64,000 nt of DNA, taken from positions 1 to 64,000 of the forward strand of contig JALXCZ010000048.1 in assembly GCA_026990595.1 (NCBI GenBank), read 5' to 3'. Both the position numbers and the translations under genes were made by a program. Source of the stretch: Sulfurovum sp. GTDB taxonomy: Bacteria; Campylobacterota; Campylobacteria; Campylobacterales; Sulfurovaceae. Position 1 is the first letter of the stretch, and each line of letters begins with the position of its first letter. The notes below the pieces were generated by a model. It had not been told where the DNA came from and did not search any database. It worked only from the letters and a program-made list of their open reading frames with translations. Below, piece by piece: positions 25,933 through 37,259 of the stretch.

Positions 25933-28014
25933 TTATCTGTTGAGCCAATAGATAAGACTGGGTATGTTCTCTACACCGAAATAGATATAGTTACGATTCT
26001 CTTTTTCGCCGTACCTTCGTACATAGGTGAATCTGAATATATCGATAAGATCTACATAGGCATTGAAGCCGAAGGCACTTTCGCGCTTATAGAATGAGCC
26101 TTTCATATCTCCAAACAGACTGGCGCCTATACCAAATTTGACAAAATCATTGTACTCATTGAAGGCATTGATATCCATACGTGCAAAGTCTGTAAAATTC
26201 TCACTGTGGTTATAGGAAAATTTCCCCTCAAAACCATTGATGATGTCCATGTCTTTGTACCAGTAGCTACTGTAGCCTAATGTAAATCCGCCGTTCTTCA
26301 TATCGGTAGCAAGTGCATTGGGCAATAGCCTAAGTGCTGTCCGTAATCCGGCTTTGCCTTTATCTCTTGGTGCATTCATCGGTAAAATATCAAATCCGTC
26401 TTTCTTTTTAACAAAAGTACTGCCTGCCCACGCGGCTATACTGGTAGCTCTAGCTACTGTTTCATGTTCAGGGTAGACCTTTGCACGTTCATTTTCCAAA
26501 GTGGTGATACGGTTGATAATGGCTCTTAAAGGTTTTTTATACCAATGCTCAATATCTCTCTTGGCTCTGGTTAGAAAAGATCTTTTACCAAGTTGCAAAT
26601 AATGAAGATCCAGTTTTGAAAGGAATGTCTTGAATTCTGCTACTTCATAACGCTCACTGTCACTCTTTTTCATATCAAAAGCATTGTAGATCGCTGAGAC
26701 GGTATCGGTCACTTTGGGTTTTTTATGAAAAAACTCAGCATTGAGGAAAAGTCTGTAGGCAGCAAGGGCTTCAGGGGTTTGATCGATATGCAGTTTTTTA
26801 GTGAGCCGGTTCATTAACTGCACTTGTGATAAACGGGGGAAATGCCCTTTCTTTTTGAACTCTTTTGAGAGATGATAGATGGCATCATAAATTCCTACAT
26901 AATAGTCATATACCCGAAAATTATGATCTAGAAATGCGCCGAAGTGTTCTAAAAAATTTCCTGTAATAGGATGATATCTGGAGGAGAGCATTAAACTATA
27001 AGAAGGGTTGTTTTTGAAATATTTGTTAATAGCCTGATAGAGTTTCATGGATTGGAAGATCTCTAAACTGTTAAAAAGCGGCATACTGTTTGCAGTAAAG
27101 AACCCTAGCGGTCTCTGTTCCTTCTCTTCTCTTTTTCCTTTGTTACGTTCTTTTCTCACATTGCTCGGATCAATGAAAACAAATTTCTTTGCTTTTTTGT
27201 TCAGTTCGATCGCCAGTTGCAGCGGTATATTGTCATAGGCACCACCATCTATGAAATAGCTTGAGTAGTTTTTACCCTGATAGGTATAACGCAGTTTGAC
27301 CTGCTGGAAAGCACCGGGAAAAGCAGAAGAGGCAAAGAGAACATTGGCTACTTTGGAAATATTTTTGTGAATACCGGGAATAGAGATGTAAAAATCACTG
27401 CTGGGAGGCATTTTTTTATTTTGAAGAATAAGTCTGCCTTGCTTTTCCTTTAGCGTAAGAGGAACAGAAAAATGCTGATTTTTTATTTTGATCCCCTGAA
27501 ACTCTTCTATCATAGGTTTTGCTTTTGTTACAGAAAAACCAAGTGGGACACTGCAGTTCTTTCTGTAAATAGGCTCTTTGAGATGCTTGATGATCATTTT
27601 GCCTTTTTGTGCCAAGACTTTCCTGCTAAAAAGGGTACTTCTGTTACTTTTGCTTTTTCCTTTAATAAGAAGATCTTCCATACCGAGATTGACCCATGTT
27701 TCATAAAAAAGGTTATCATGAATGTTGTTCCTGTAGGGAATAGTCTCTTTTTGACACCAGTACATACCCGAGAGCAACGCATTAATGGAACCGGCAGATG
27801 CACCGGCTACAGAACGCAGTTCAGGACGTACCGTTTTGCCTGAAGCTCTGAGCTCACTCAGCATTTTGATCATTGCCCAGTTGTAACCGGCTTCATAGGC
27901 ACCAAGGCTGACACCCCCGCTGATGACCATAGAGAAATTAACCTCTTTTGCTTTTGCATAAAGTGTAGTGTGAAATAAGAAGAGGAGTAAAGATATTTTA
28001 AAAAGAGATTTCAT
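25933..28014 (-). CDS. Patatin-like phospholipase
   Basis: GGVSLGAYEAGYNWAM oxyanion motif; AGASAGSINAL (GxSxG); FIDGGAYDN (DGG). Confidence 0.9.
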   Translation of the reverse strand: MKSLFKISLLLFLFHTTLYAKAKEVNFSMVISGGVSLGAYEAGYNWAMIKMLSELRASGKTVRPELRSVAGASAGSINALLSGMYWCQKETIPYRNNIHDNLFYETWVNLGMEDLLIKGKSKSNRSTLFSRKVLAQKGKMIIKHLKEPIYRKNCSVPLGFSVTKAKPMIEEFQGIKIKNQHFSVPLTLKEKQGRLILQNKKMPPSSDFYISIPGIHKNISKVANVLFASSAFPGAFQQVKLRYTYQGKNYSSYFIDGGAYDNIPLQLAIELNKKAKKFVFIDPSNVRKERNKGKREEKEQRPLGFFTANSMPLFNSLEIFQSMKLYQAINKYFKNNPSYSLMLSSRYHPITGNFLEHFGAFLDHNFRVYDYYVGIYDAIYHLSKEFKKKGHFPRLSQVQLMNRLTKKLHIDQTPEALAAYRLFLNAEFFHKKPKVTDTVSAIYNAFDMKKSDSERYEVAEFKTFLSKLDLHYLQLGKRSFLTRAKRDIEHWYKKPLRAIINRITTLENERAKVYPEHETVARATSIAAWAGSTFVKKKDGFDILPMNAPRDKGKAGLRTALRLLPNALATDMKNGGFTLGYSSYWYKDMDIINGFEGKFSYNHSENFTDFARMDINAFNEYNDFVKFGIGASLFGDMKGSFYKRESAFGFNAYVDLIDIFRFTYVRRYGEKENRNYIYFGVENIPSLIYWLNR

Positions 28015-28069
28015 ATGTGAACCCTTAATATTGAGAAGAAGAAAGAGGGGCAGTGCACACCCTCATATG

Positions 28070-29242
28070 TTAGCTGCGTTTACTCTGTACAAATTTTTCA
28101 ATACGTCTAACACCTTCACGGATAGTGGTCATGTCAGTAGCAAAGGAGAATCTGAAATAACCCTCAGAGCCAAAACCTATGCCAGGAACAACAGCAACAC
28201 CTGTCGCCTGGAGAAGCTCTTTACAGAACTCAATGGAGTTATTTGAAATATCTTTAATATTCACAAACAGATAGAAGGCTCCCTGAGGTTTAAGTACAGA
28301 AAGACCATCGATTTCATTAAAGAGTTCCACTGCTTCATCTGCTCTTGATTCAAAGGCTCTTCTCATGTTCTCTATCTCATCATCAACTTCACCAAGAAGT
28401 GCCGGGATCGCTGCTTTTTGCGTGATTGAGTTGATGTTTGAAGTACTTTGGCTTTGCAGTTTGTTCATGGCTGCAATGAGTTCTTTATTCGGTGTAGCCA
28501 GGTACCCAAAACGCCAACCTGTCATAGCTACGGATTTACTCAGACCGTTAATAGTCACTGTTCTTTGATACATATCTTCATTAATGCTTGCAACCGCAAC
28601 AAAATCAATGTTATAGACAAGCTTTTCATACATTTCATCACTTGCTACAATAATATCTGTACCTTCAAATACTTCTGCCAATGACTGAAGTTCCTCTTTC
28701 GAATAAACGGATCCAGTAGGGTTAGATGGTGTGGTAAGAATGATCATTTTAGTCTTAGGGGTAATGGCAGCTTTAAGTTGCTCTGCATTGATCTTAAATC
28801 CACCGATCTCATCGGTCTCTATGATCACAGGTACAGCACCTGCATACTTGACCAGCTCAGGATATGTTACCCAGTAGGGTGCAGGGATGATCACTTCATC
28901 TCCCGGATTGAGAGTAGCTTGAAAAAGGTTAAAGAGTGACTGTTTCGCACCGTTACTTACGATGATGTCAGCAGGAGAATACTTTAGGTTATTGTCCCTG
29001 TTGAGTTTTGTTGCCACAGCTTCAAGTAGTTCGGGGATACCGGGAACGGCAGTATAACGGGTAAACCCGTCATTGATCGCTTTGATCGCTTCATCTTTAA
29101 TGCGTTGTGGTGTTCCAAAGTCAGGTTCACCTGCTGAGAATGAGAGAATATCTTTACCTTGCGCCTTAAGGTCTCTTGCAAGAGAAGAGATAGCGATGGT
29201 AAGTGACGGTGACAGTGTTTGAATGCGGTCGGAAAGAAGCAT
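28070..29242 (-). CDS. aspC: Pyridoxal-phosphate-dependent aminotransferase (aspartate aminotransferase type)
   Basis: FSAGEPDFGTP, NGAKQSLFNLFQATLNPGDEVIIPAPYWVTYPE, TINGLSKSVAMTGWRFGY. Confidence 0.92.
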   Translation of the reverse strand: MLLSDRIQTLSPSLTIAISSLARDLKAQGKDILSFSAGEPDFGTPQRIKDEAIKAINDGFTRYTAVPGIPELLEAVATKLNRDNNLKYSPADIIVSNGAKQSLFNLFQATLNPGDEVIIPAPYWVTYPELVKYAGAVPVIIETDEIGGFKINAEQLKAAITPKTKMIILTTPSNPTGSVYSKEELQSLAEVFEGTDIIVASDEMYEKLVYNIDFVAVASINEDMYQRTVTINGLSKSVAMTGWRFGYLATPNKELIAAMNKLQSQSTSNINSITQKAAIPALLGEVDDEIENMRRAFESRADEAVELFNEIDGLSVLKPQGAFYLFVNIKDISNNSIEFCKELLQATGVAVVPGIGFGSEGYFRFSFATDMTTIREGVRRIEKFVQSKRS

Positions 29243-29297
29243 AAAAATCCCCTAAAATAAAATTAGATGATTATACCTAATCTTGGGTAAAAAACGG

Positions 29298-30002
29298 CTA
29301 ATCCATGGAGTGAATGAAGTTATCATAGATCTCTTCGAGGTCATGATCTTTCTTCTTGACACTTTCCTGTTTTCCTTTAGGCAGTGCATCTTCAAGTACT
29401 TCAATACGCTTGAGAAGGTATTCAAATATCTCTTTATTGACATCAGGTATTTTATTGTGACTGAGTGGAGTCTTGTCATAGCCACGTTTCAGTACACGTG
29501 CAGGAATACCTATGGCAGTGGAGTCAGCAGGCACATCTTTTACCACGACAGAGTTTGCGCCTACTTTAGAGTTCATACCGATTGTAATGTTTCCCAGCAC
29601 TTTTGCCCCTGCTCCGATGACAACATTCTCTTCAATGGTCGGGTGGCGTTTCCCTTTACTGGTACTGACCCCACCGAGGGTTACCTGCTGGTAGATCAGT
29701 ACATTATCAGCTATGACAGTTGTTTCTCCAATCACTACACCTACGCCATGGTCAATAAATACCCTGCGTCCTATCTTGGCTCCGGGGTGTATGTCTATCA
29801 TAGTCAGAAACATTCCCACAGCTGAAACAAATCTTGGTATAAAACGCAGTCCCATCATATAAAACCAGTGGGCGATACGATGAAAAAAGAGTGCCCATAA
29901 TCCCGGATAATTAAATAAAAGTTCAAAAGGAGAATGTAGGGCAGGGTCATTACGTTTTACCGTTGCAAAATCTTCTTTGATAAGTTTGACTAGATTGATC
30001 AC
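29298..30002 (-). CDS. cysE: Serine O-acetyltransferase
   Basis: [59 protein letters not shown]. Confidence 0.93.
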   Translation of the reverse strand: MINLVKLIKEDFATVKRNDPALHSPFELLFNYPGLWALFFHRIAHWFYMMGLRFIPRFVSAVGMFLTMIDIHPGAKIGRRVFIDHGVGVVIGETTVIADNVLIYQQVTLGGVSTSKGKRHPTIEENVVIGAGAKVLGNITIGMNSKVGANSVVVKDVPADSTAIGIPARVLKRGYDKTPLSHNKIPDVNKEIFEYLLKRIEVLEDALPKGKQESVKKKDHDLEEIYDNFIHSMD

Positions 30003-30014
30003 TGTTGTATTCCT

Positions 30015-31880
30015 TTACTGATTTTCGCTAATAGCCTGAATGGTCTTAAGATAACTATTTTCGCTTAAATAGAGGTAAAGTTTTCCTAAAATTTCTCTTT
30101 TTTCCTCTTTACTAATATGCTGTGACTCTTCAATCCTATATTTTAGAGCTTTATCTATAAGGTTGGTATCATAGTCAAGATCATCGAGTATATCAGTCAG
30201 ATTTTGGGCTTCTATAAGATCTTCTATATGATAGTGACCTTTTTCGTCAAAACGGATTACAGCTTCCGTAGGATGCGTAAAAAGATTATGTTTCATTCCC
30301 AGTACTTCCTGATAGGCTCCTGTGAGGAAAAAGGCTAAAAAGTACTCCTCTTTACCTATATCTATATCATGCAGATAGAGTGGAAGGTCACGGTTGAACC
30401 CTATCTCCCCATCACTGTCGCAGGTAATATCCCAGATGCTTGCAGGATTGGCAGGTTTTTCGTTCAGTCTGTCCAGAGGCATGACAGGAAATTGCTGTGC
30501 CAACCCCCAGAAATCCGGCAGTGACTGAAAAGAAGAGAAGTTCACTAAATATTTTTCCTGGATGCGATCCTGAAGTCTTTTAAGCTCGTCAGTACCTTCA
30601 TTTTTAAGTAATGCAATTGCTTTTTTTATGATGAGATTGACGAGTATCTCTGTATTTGACCGGTCTTCAAGGTCTATGTAACCCAGATCAAAAAGTGTAA
30701 GCAGACTCTCCATGTGGTCAAGTGCATCATGCAGGTACTCTCTTGCATTTTTACGTTTAATAGTAGTAAACAGGTCATAAAGCTCCTGAATCAGCGGAGG
30801 GTTTACTTTTTTAAGTCTGAGACCTTTTTCATGGTACTCCTGTGAAAAGAGTTCAAGTACAGGGGCAACCAGTACAGAGTGTGAAGCAGCAATGTAGCGA
30901 CCTGACTCTGTAAAGATATCGGGCTCTGTCACTTTTTTGTTTTTGGCGATCTCCTGCATCAGGTAGACCACATCATTGGCAAATTCATCCATTGAGTAGT
31001 TCTTTTCCTGATTATTAAAATGCTGGGAATACTCTACGGCCAATCCTCCACCGATGTTAATGGCCCCTAAAGCATCAGCACCTCGTTTTTTAAGTTCGGC
31101 ATAAATGTTTCCTGCCTCTCTGAGTGCCTTTTTTAGTGGAGCGATATCACCCATTTGTGAACCGATGTGAAAATGGATCATCCAGAGATGATCTAAGAGT
31201 TTGTGTTTGTTAAGCATCTCATAGGCTTCGAGCAGTTCAGTTGAAGTCAGACCGAATTTGGAGCTGTATCCACCGCTTTTCGCCCAGGTACCGATGCCTG
31301 AACTGTGCAGTCTGATACGTACACCTATCTTGGGTGCTATAGGGTTTTTGACATCAATGTTAAACTCTTGATTGACCTGAATAATGGTTTGAAGTTCACC
31401 CAATCCTTCTATGGTAACGGTAATATTGTGTCCCATTTTTGCAGCAATGAAGCAAAGTGCGATCATCTCTTTGTCTTTGAATCCGTTGACGGTAATAGGT
31501 GCTCCAAGAGGGGTTTGACTCATCGCAATGATCAGTTCTGCTTTACTGCCTGCTTCAAGACCATAGTTATATGCCTGTGAGACATCAATGAGTGCATGGA
31601 TAAAATTGGGGAACTGGTTTACTTTAAGAGGAAATACAGCGTGAAAATCCCCTTGGTAGTTAAACTCTTTTTTTGCTTTTTCAAAAGTGTTAAAAAGGGT
31701 AGATATCTGTTTTTTAATAAGATGAGGAAAACGCAGAAGAAGAGGACCTTTATAGCCTTTCTCTCTTATGGCTTTGGTGATCTCCAGAAGTGAAGGTTGA
31801 TTTGCATAATTGATATTGATCGTATCTTCTTTGCGTATAAAGTTATCATCACCCCAAATATTCAAACCAAACTGCTTCAT
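30015..31880 (-). CDS. speA: Biosynthetic arginine decarboxylase
   Basis: FHAVFPLKVNQ PLP-lysine region, IHFHIGSQMGDI, NIGGGLAVEYSQ, FTESGRYIAASHSVLV. Confidence 0.94.
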   Translation of the reverse strand: MKQFGLNIWGDDNFIRKEDTININYANQPSLLEITKAIREKGYKGPLLLRFPHLIKKQISTLFNTFEKAKKEFNYQGDFHAVFPLKVNQFPNFIHALIDVSQAYNYGLEAGSKAELIIAMSQTPLGAPITVNGFKDKEMIALCFIAAKMGHNITVTIEGLGELQTIIQVNQEFNIDVKNPIAPKIGVRIRLHSSGIGTWAKSGGYSSKFGLTSTELLEAYEMLNKHKLLDHLWMIHFHIGSQMGDIAPLKKALREAGNIYAELKKRGADALGAINIGGGLAVEYSQHFNNQEKNYSMDEFANDVVYLMQEIAKNKKVTEPDIFTESGRYIAASHSVLVAPVLELFSQEYHEKGLRLKKVNPPLIQELYDLFTTIKRKNAREYLHDALDHMESLLTLFDLGYIDLEDRSNTEILVNLIIKKAIALLKNEGTDELKRLQDRIQEKYLVNFSSFQSLPDFWGLAQQFPVMPLDRLNEKPANPASIWDITCDSDGEIGFNRDLPLYLHDIDIGKEEYFLAFFLTGAYQEVLGMKHNLFTHPTEAVIRFDEKGHYHIEDLIEAQNLTDILDDLDYDTNLIDKALKYRIEESQHISKEEKREILGKLYLYLSENSYLKTIQAISENQ

Positions 31881-31950
31881 TGCTGCTACCTTGCGAATTA
31901 ATAATGATTATTATAGCAAAACTTAATCTAATCTTACCTATAATAGAAAG

Positions 31951-33054
31951 ATGAATGGGCAATTTGTAAAGCTAAACAAAGATCAGGATCATCTTTATAT
32001 TATTTCTATAGGAGAATGGACACTCCAGAGTGTTCGGCAAATAGAAAAAGCGTTAACGCAGGTTCCTTATGATAGAAAGATCATTTGGGATGTCTCGGGT
32101 GTCAGTGATTTTGACAGTGCGGGAGTATTGCTTTTTATAGAGTATTTGGAAAAATTTGAGAAAAAAACAACAGTAAAAGTAATTGGCTGCAACAGTGCAC
32201 AAAAAGAGATGTATGATCTGTTAAGATCTCATATCGTAGAGCGTATTCCTCCCAGAAAAGACGGTTTTTTAGAGAATATTGGGAAAACGACTGTTGAAGT
32301 CTATCATGATATGAAAGATTTTATTAGTTTTATAGGACAGCTTTTTGTTACCATGTTCAACACCTTTTTAAATCCTAAAAATATCCGTTTTAAAGAGATG
32401 GTCTATCATATTTACCATTCCGGATTTAATGCACTGTTGATCGTGGGACTTACAGCATTTCTGGTGGGAATGGTGATCGCCTACCAGGGATCTGTTCAGT
32501 TGGCAAAATTCGGTGCCGATATTTTCATAGTAGATACTGTAGGTATCTCTATGGTAAGAGAACTGGGACCGATGATCACCGCCATTGTGATTGCCGGACG
32601 CAGTGGTTCAGCCTATACTGCAGAGATAGGGGCTATGAAGATCACTGAAGAAATTTCAGCTATGAGAACGATGGGTTTTGATCCCTATAATTTTTTGGTA
32701 CTGCCTCGTATTTTTGCCTTGATGATCGCTTTACCGCTTTTGATCTTCTTTGCTGACCTTATAGGGATATTGGGCGGTATGGTAGCATCACAAATGCAAC
32801 TTAATATTTCTTTTGGTCAATTTATTGACAGACTCTATGAGGTGCTTGAGGTCAAACATTATATTTTGGGTATGATCAAAGGACCGGTTTTTGCTTTTCT
32901 TATTGCGGCAGTAGGATGCTTTAGAGGGTTTCAGGTATCCGATAATACAGAGAGTATCGGGCTGCATACTACAGCAAGTGTTGTTAACTCTATTTTTCTG
33001 GTCATTGCTTTTGATGCACTTTTTTCAGTGATCTATACGGAGTTGAATCTATGA
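31951..33054 (+). CDS. mlaE: MlaE-type ABC transporter permease with N-terminal STAS domain
   Basis: STAS-like N-terminus; MVRELGPMITAIVIAGRSGSAYTAEIGAMKITEEISAMRTMGFDP. Confidence 0.93.
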   Translation: MNGQFVKLNKDQDHLYIISIGEWTLQSVRQIEKALTQVPYDRKIIWDVSGVSDFDSAGVLLFIEYLEKFEKKTTVKVIGCNSAQKEMYDLLRSHIVERIPPRKDGFLENIGKTTVEVYHDMKDFISFIGQLFVTMFNTFLNPKNIRFKEMVYHIYHSGFNALLIVGLTAFLVGMVIAYQGSVQLAKFGADIFIVDTVGISMVRELGPMITAIVIAGRSGSAYTAEIGAMKITEEISAMRTMGFDPYNFLVLPRIFALMIALPLLIFFADLIGILGGMVASQMQLNISFGQFIDRLYEVLEVKHYILGMIKGPVFAFLIAAVGCFRGFQVSDNTESIGLHTTASVVNSIFLVIAFDALFSVIYTELNL

Positions 33055-33839
33055 CTAAAGAGACTACTGTTGTGATCGAAGCAAAAAACATTGTAACAAA
33101 GTTTGGAGAACGTACTATTCATGATGGTGTTTCACTGACTGTGAAAAAAAATGAGATCTTCGGTATTCTTGGAGAGAGTGGAGCGGGTAAATCCGTATTA
33201 ATGAAAGAGATGATCATGCTATTAGAGCCCAATGCCGGAGAAATGATGGTCTTAGGGCATAGACTTAACGGTATTGGCTATAAAGAGGCACAGGAACTGC
33301 GCAGAGAGTGGGGTGTGCTTTTTCAGTTCGGTGCACTTTACTCTTCTATGACTATTGCAGAAAATATAGAGGTACAACTCAAAGAGTATACTGATATTTC
33401 CAAAGAGATGCGTGACATGCTGGTACGTTCTAAAATAGCACTGGTAGGGCTTGATGCCCATGTTGGGGCACTGTACCCTTCGGAACTGAGTGGAGGTATG
33501 ATCAAAAGAGCAGCGCTTGCACGTGCGCTTGCTATGGAACCAAAACTTCTTTTTTTAGATGAACCGACATCAGGACTTGATCCCGTAGGTGCACGCAATT
33601 TTGACAAGCTTATTGTGGATCTTCGTGATATGCTGGGTATTACGGTGGTGATGATCACGCATGATCTGGATTCTATTTTCAGCATTGTGGACAGGATGGC
33701 AGTTTTGGCAGATAAACATGTGGTAGCAGAGGGTACACTTGAAAATGTGTTACAATCACAACATCCTTTTGTTGAAGAATTCTTTAAAAATGAGTATACT
33801 AAAGAAAAGTATGGGGATAAGGTAATGATAAATGTATAG
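33051..33839 (+). CDS. mlaF: MlaF-type ABC transporter ATP-binding protein
   Basis: GESGAGKS Walker A; LSGGMIKRAALARALAMEPKLLFLDEPTSGLDPVGA. Confidence 0.94.
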   Translation: MTKETTVVIEAKNIVTKFGERTIHDGVSLTVKKNEIFGILGESGAGKSVLMKEMIMLLEPNAGEMMVLGHRLNGIGYKEAQELRREWGVLFQFGALYSSMTIAENIEVQLKEYTDISKEMRDMLVRSKIALVGLDAHVGALYPSELSGGMIKRAALARALAMEPKLLFLDEPTSGLDPVGARNFDKLIVDLRDMLGITVVMITHDLDSIFSIVDRMAVLADKHVVAEGTLENVLQSQHPFVEEFFKNEYTKEKYGDKVMINV

Positions 33840-34785
33840 TAAAGCAAATTATACCATTGTAGGCATTTTTGTGATTCTTTTCAGTGCGGGCTTAGTGTGG
33901 TTTGCTTTTTGGCTTGCAAAGTACGGGATACACCGTGAATTTGATACCTACGAACTTTTTATGAAGGAATCTGTTGCAGGACTCTCTAAAGATTCGGTAG
34001 TGAAGCTTAGAGGAGTTGATATAGGACGTGTCAGTGAAATACGCATAGATCCCAACAATATCGAGCGTATTGAAATATTTCTGAAGATCAAAAAAGGGGT
34101 TCCCATTAAAGAAGATATGGTAGCTCATACACAGATGTTAGGTGTGACAGGTCTGCTTTCCATAGAGATCGACGGGGGGACCAACGAAGCAAAGACATTA
34201 AAGCCAACAGAGGATCATATTCCTGTGATACCTACAGCACCTTCCTGGTTTACAAAAACAACACAAGGTCTGGGTACGCTTTCTGAGAGGATCACCATGA
34301 TGGTAGATAAAATACAAAAACTGTTGAGTGAGAAGAATATTGAGACTTTGGGAAAAGTGTTTGATAATACGGAAAAAGTAACTGCAAAAGCAGAAGATGT
34401 AGAGCAAAAAGCGATCACTTCACTCGAATCAGTAGATAAAACACTTCAGGAATTTCGTCTTTCTGTAAAAAGTATGAATGAGAAACTTACAAACGCGACA
34501 AAAGATTTTAAAGTGATGCAAAAAGATTTTGGAAGCATTAAAAAAGTAACGGTGCCGACAGTGACTCAGATCATGAAAACAGCAAAGAATTTTAATCGTA
34601 TGACATTAAAAATTGAAAAAAGTCTGGATAGAGGAGATTATAATATTAAAAAAATATTTGAACCGTTCCTTGTAGATATCGGTATTGTTTCAGAGCAGAT
34701 CAATGATCTGGCAAAAGAGTTGAAAGAGAGTCCGAATGACTTACTCTTTAAATCAAGAAAACAAAGACGAGGACCCGGAGAATGA
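33832..34785 (+). CDS. mlaD: MlaD-type MCE domain protein
   Basis: Single TM; VAGLSKDSVVKLRGVDIGRVSEIRID; QMLGVTGLLSIEIDGG. Confidence 0.92.
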   Translation: MYSKANYTIVGIFVILFSAGLVWFAFWLAKYGIHREFDTYELFMKESVAGLSKDSVVKLRGVDIGRVSEIRIDPNNIERIEIFLKIKKGVPIKEDMVAHTQMLGVTGLLSIEIDGGTNEAKTLKPTEDHIPVIPTAPSWFTKTTQGLGTLSERITMMVDKIQKLLSEKNIETLGKVFDNTEKVTAKAEDVEQKAITSLESVDKTLQEFRLSVKSMNEKLTNATKDFKVMQKDFGSIKKVTVPTVTQIMKTAKNFNRMTLKIEKSLDRGDYNIKKIFEPFLVDIGIVSEQINDLAKELKESPNDLLFKSRKQRRGPGE

Positions 34786-35363
34786 TACGATATCTTATAC
34801 TGATAACAGTACTGCTTTTTATGACGGCATGCAGTTCAAAAATAGCAGCCCCAATACATATTTATTCATTGGGAACAGTTCATATAGTACCTGAGAGTTC
34901 CGGAAGAGATCATCAAAAAACGATAAAGGTCTCTTTCCCCCAAACACTCAAAGAGAAGATCAGCAATAAAATGAATTATTCTTACAGTCCCGATGATCAA
35001 GGTGTCTATCTTAATTCACAATGGTCAAACAACAGTGGTAAATTAATACAGGGAACTATCATTGAAGCACTGGTAAAAAGCAGACTTTTCAAAGCAGTGC
35101 TTCCTTATGAGTCTACTGCAGGAGAGGACCTTAGACTTGAGAGTAATATCTTTGATTTTTCTCATCATGTAAGGGGTGATGCTTCCTATGCGGTTGTTTC
35201 TATTCAGTTCAGTCTTATCGATACGGATACAGGAAAACTCATAAAAACAAAGAGATTCAGCTATAAAGAAGATACCCAAACGACAGATGCAAAAGGGTAT
35301 GCAGAAGCTACACGAAGAGCCATGAACAGGTTAAGTAAAGATCTGGTTAGGTGGTTACGGTAA
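34782..35363 (+). CDS. ABC-type transport auxiliary lipoprotein (PqiC-like)
   Basis: Lipobox MTACSS; YSYSPDDQGVYLNSQWSNNSGKLIQGTIIEAL. Confidence 0.82.
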   Translation: MIRYLILITVLLFMTACSSKIAAPIHIYSLGTVHIVPESSGRDHQKTIKVSFPQTLKEKISNKMNYSYSPDDQGVYLNSQWSNNSGKLIQGTIIEALVKSRLFKAVLPYESTAGEDLRLESNIFDFSHHVRGDASYAVVSIQFSLIDTDTGKLIKTKRFSYKEDTQTTDAKGYAEATRRAMNRLSKDLVRWLR

Positions 35364-36587
35364 ATGCATTTTAAAAGTGAACTCTCCGAGAAGTACACTT
35401 TTTTCCTCTTTACTCTCCAGGTCTTTAAACCAGACTGTTCCTTCTTTTAACTCATCTTCTCCGATGAGTACGGCGTAACGTGCATTCGCCTTGTCAGCAC
35501 CTTTCATGTGGCTTTTAAAGCCTTTTGAATTGTACTCTACTGTGACTTTGCTCTCTTTGCGTTTCTGTTCTGCCAGAGGGAAGAGAGCTTCTACTGCTTC
35601 CTGTGTCATCGCACCCATGTAGATGCCTTCTCTTTTAGTTTCAGGCATTTTGACAAGCTCCATGATGCGTTCGATTCCAATGGCAAAACCCACAGCAGGT
35701 GTAGGTTTGCCGTCAAGGAACTCTACAAGTCTGTCATATCGTCCGCCACCTGCAATGGCAGACTGTGAACCTATCTCACTGCTGACGAACTCAAAGGCAG
35801 TTTTACTGTAGTAGTCCAGTCCTCTGACAAGGTTGGTATCTACGGTGTAGCTGATATCTGCTTTGTCAAGTAAGGCAGTAAGCTTTTTGAAGTCACTGTC
35901 ACACTCTTCACAAAGATTCTCTATGAGTTTTGGTGATGCTGTAAGCAGTGACTGGCATGTCTCGTTTTTGCAGTCAAGTACACGAATAGGATTGGTTTCT
36001 ATACGTCTGTTACAGTCAGAGCAGAGCTCTTCTTTTATATTTGTAAGATATGCTACAAGATTCTCTCTATAAGTAGGCATACATGTGGGGCACCCCAAAG
36101 AGTTTACAAGAAGTTCAAACCCGATTCCAAGTGCATCAAAGATCTGTTTGATCATCGTAATGATAGTAAAGTCCTCATAGACCGAAGCCTCTCCAAAGCT
36201 CTCACAGCCAAACTGGTGAAATTCTCTCAGGCGACCTTTTTGCGGCCTTTCATAACGGAACATCGGACCGTAATAGTAGAACTTCTGTTTCATCGGCTGA
36301 CGGTCAAGTTTTGCACTTACAAAAGCACGTACGATCCCTGCAGTTCCCTCAGGACGCATACAGACATCATTACCACCCTTGTCTTCAAACTGGTACATCT
36401 CTTTGCCTACAATGTCAGAACTCTCACCTACAGAGCGCTTAAAAAGAGCAGTCTCTTCCAAAATAGGAGTTTCGATGTAGTTATATCCGTAACGTTTTGC
36501 TACGGTTGTTGCAGTATTAACAATAAAATTAAAACGTTGAGACTCTTCAAATGTGAGGTCTTTCATACCTCTTAGTGGGTTTATCAT
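35355..36587 (-). CDS. hisS: Histidyl-tRNA synthetase
   Basis: RGMKDLTFEESQRF; RPEGTAGIVRA; LVRGLDYYSKTAFEF; start taken at MINPLRG. Confidence 0.95.
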   Translation of the reverse strand: MINPLRGMKDLTFEESQRFNFIVNTATTVAKRYGYNYIETPILEETALFKRSVGESSDIVGKEMYQFEDKGGNDVCMRPEGTAGIVRAFVSAKLDRQPMKQKFYYYGPMFRYERPQKGRLREFHQFGCESFGEASVYEDFTIITMIKQIFDALGIGFELLVNSLGCPTCMPTYRENLVAYLTNIKEELCSDCNRRIETNPIRVLDCKNETCQSLLTASPKLIENLCEECDSDFKKLTALLDKADISYTVDTNLVRGLDYYSKTAFEFVSSEIGSQSAIAGGGRYDRLVEFLDGKPTPAVGFAIGIERIMELVKMPETKREGIYMGAMTQEAVEALFPLAEQKRKESKVTVEYNSKGFKSHMKGADKANARYAVLIGEDELKEGTVWFKDLESKEEKSVLLGEFTFKMHLP

Positions 36588-36683
36588 GTGTATATCCTCA
36601 TGTTCCAAAGGTACGTGGTAGACGCACTCTACGGTGTGATTGTTGTAGGGTGCGGTTGCTACCGAACCTCATTAATGGTGCAA

Positions 36684-37259
36684 TTATACCTTCAAGTAGG
36701 TAAGAATGGATTGATGTATATTCTCAATGCTGTCCGTCGCATCTATAAAGAGGTGAGGGATACCCAGTTTGATGATGCTCTGCTTCATCTGCTCCTGTAC
36801 AGTCAGAAGATACTCCAGCCCTCGAAGTTCTATGCCGTCAAGTGTCTTGGCAGAGGTTCTCTTTTCCAATGTTTCCATATCTGTTAAAAAGAGGATGATC
36901 TTGTCCGGGAAATGCTCTTTGAGTGCAAATCTGTTGAGTTTGACCAATGCATCAAACTCAAAATCCCCGTTTGCCAGAGCGTATCCTATACCGGAGATAA
37001 ACCCTCTGTCAGAGATGACCACTCTGTTCCTGTTGGGCTCTATGATCTCTTCATAATGTTCTGCTCTGTCAGCAAGAAAGAGAAGCAGTTCGGCTCTTTT
37101 GGATGCAAGAGAATCTGCGAGGAGTATCTCTCTGGCCTTGAGACCAAACTTTGTGCCTCCCGGCTCTTTGGTTACAATGATCTCAGGGTGTTTTTCTGCC
37201 AACAGTTCTATCTGTGTACTTTTGCCGCAAGTGTCTATGCCTTCAAATAAAATGTACAT
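36684..37259 (-). CDS. tmk: Thymidylate kinase
   Basis: FEGIDTCGKSTQ; TKEPGGTKFG; SDRGFISGIGYA. Confidence 0.94.
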   Translation of the reverse strand: MYILFEGIDTCGKSTQIELLAEKHPEIIVTKEPGGTKFGLKAREILLADSLASKRAELLLFLADRAEHYEEIIEPNRNRVVISDRGFISGIGYALANGDFEFDALVKLNRFALKEHFPDKIILFLTDMETLEKRTSAKTLDGIELRGLEYLLTVQEQMKQSIIKLGIPHLFIDATDSIENIHQSILTYLKV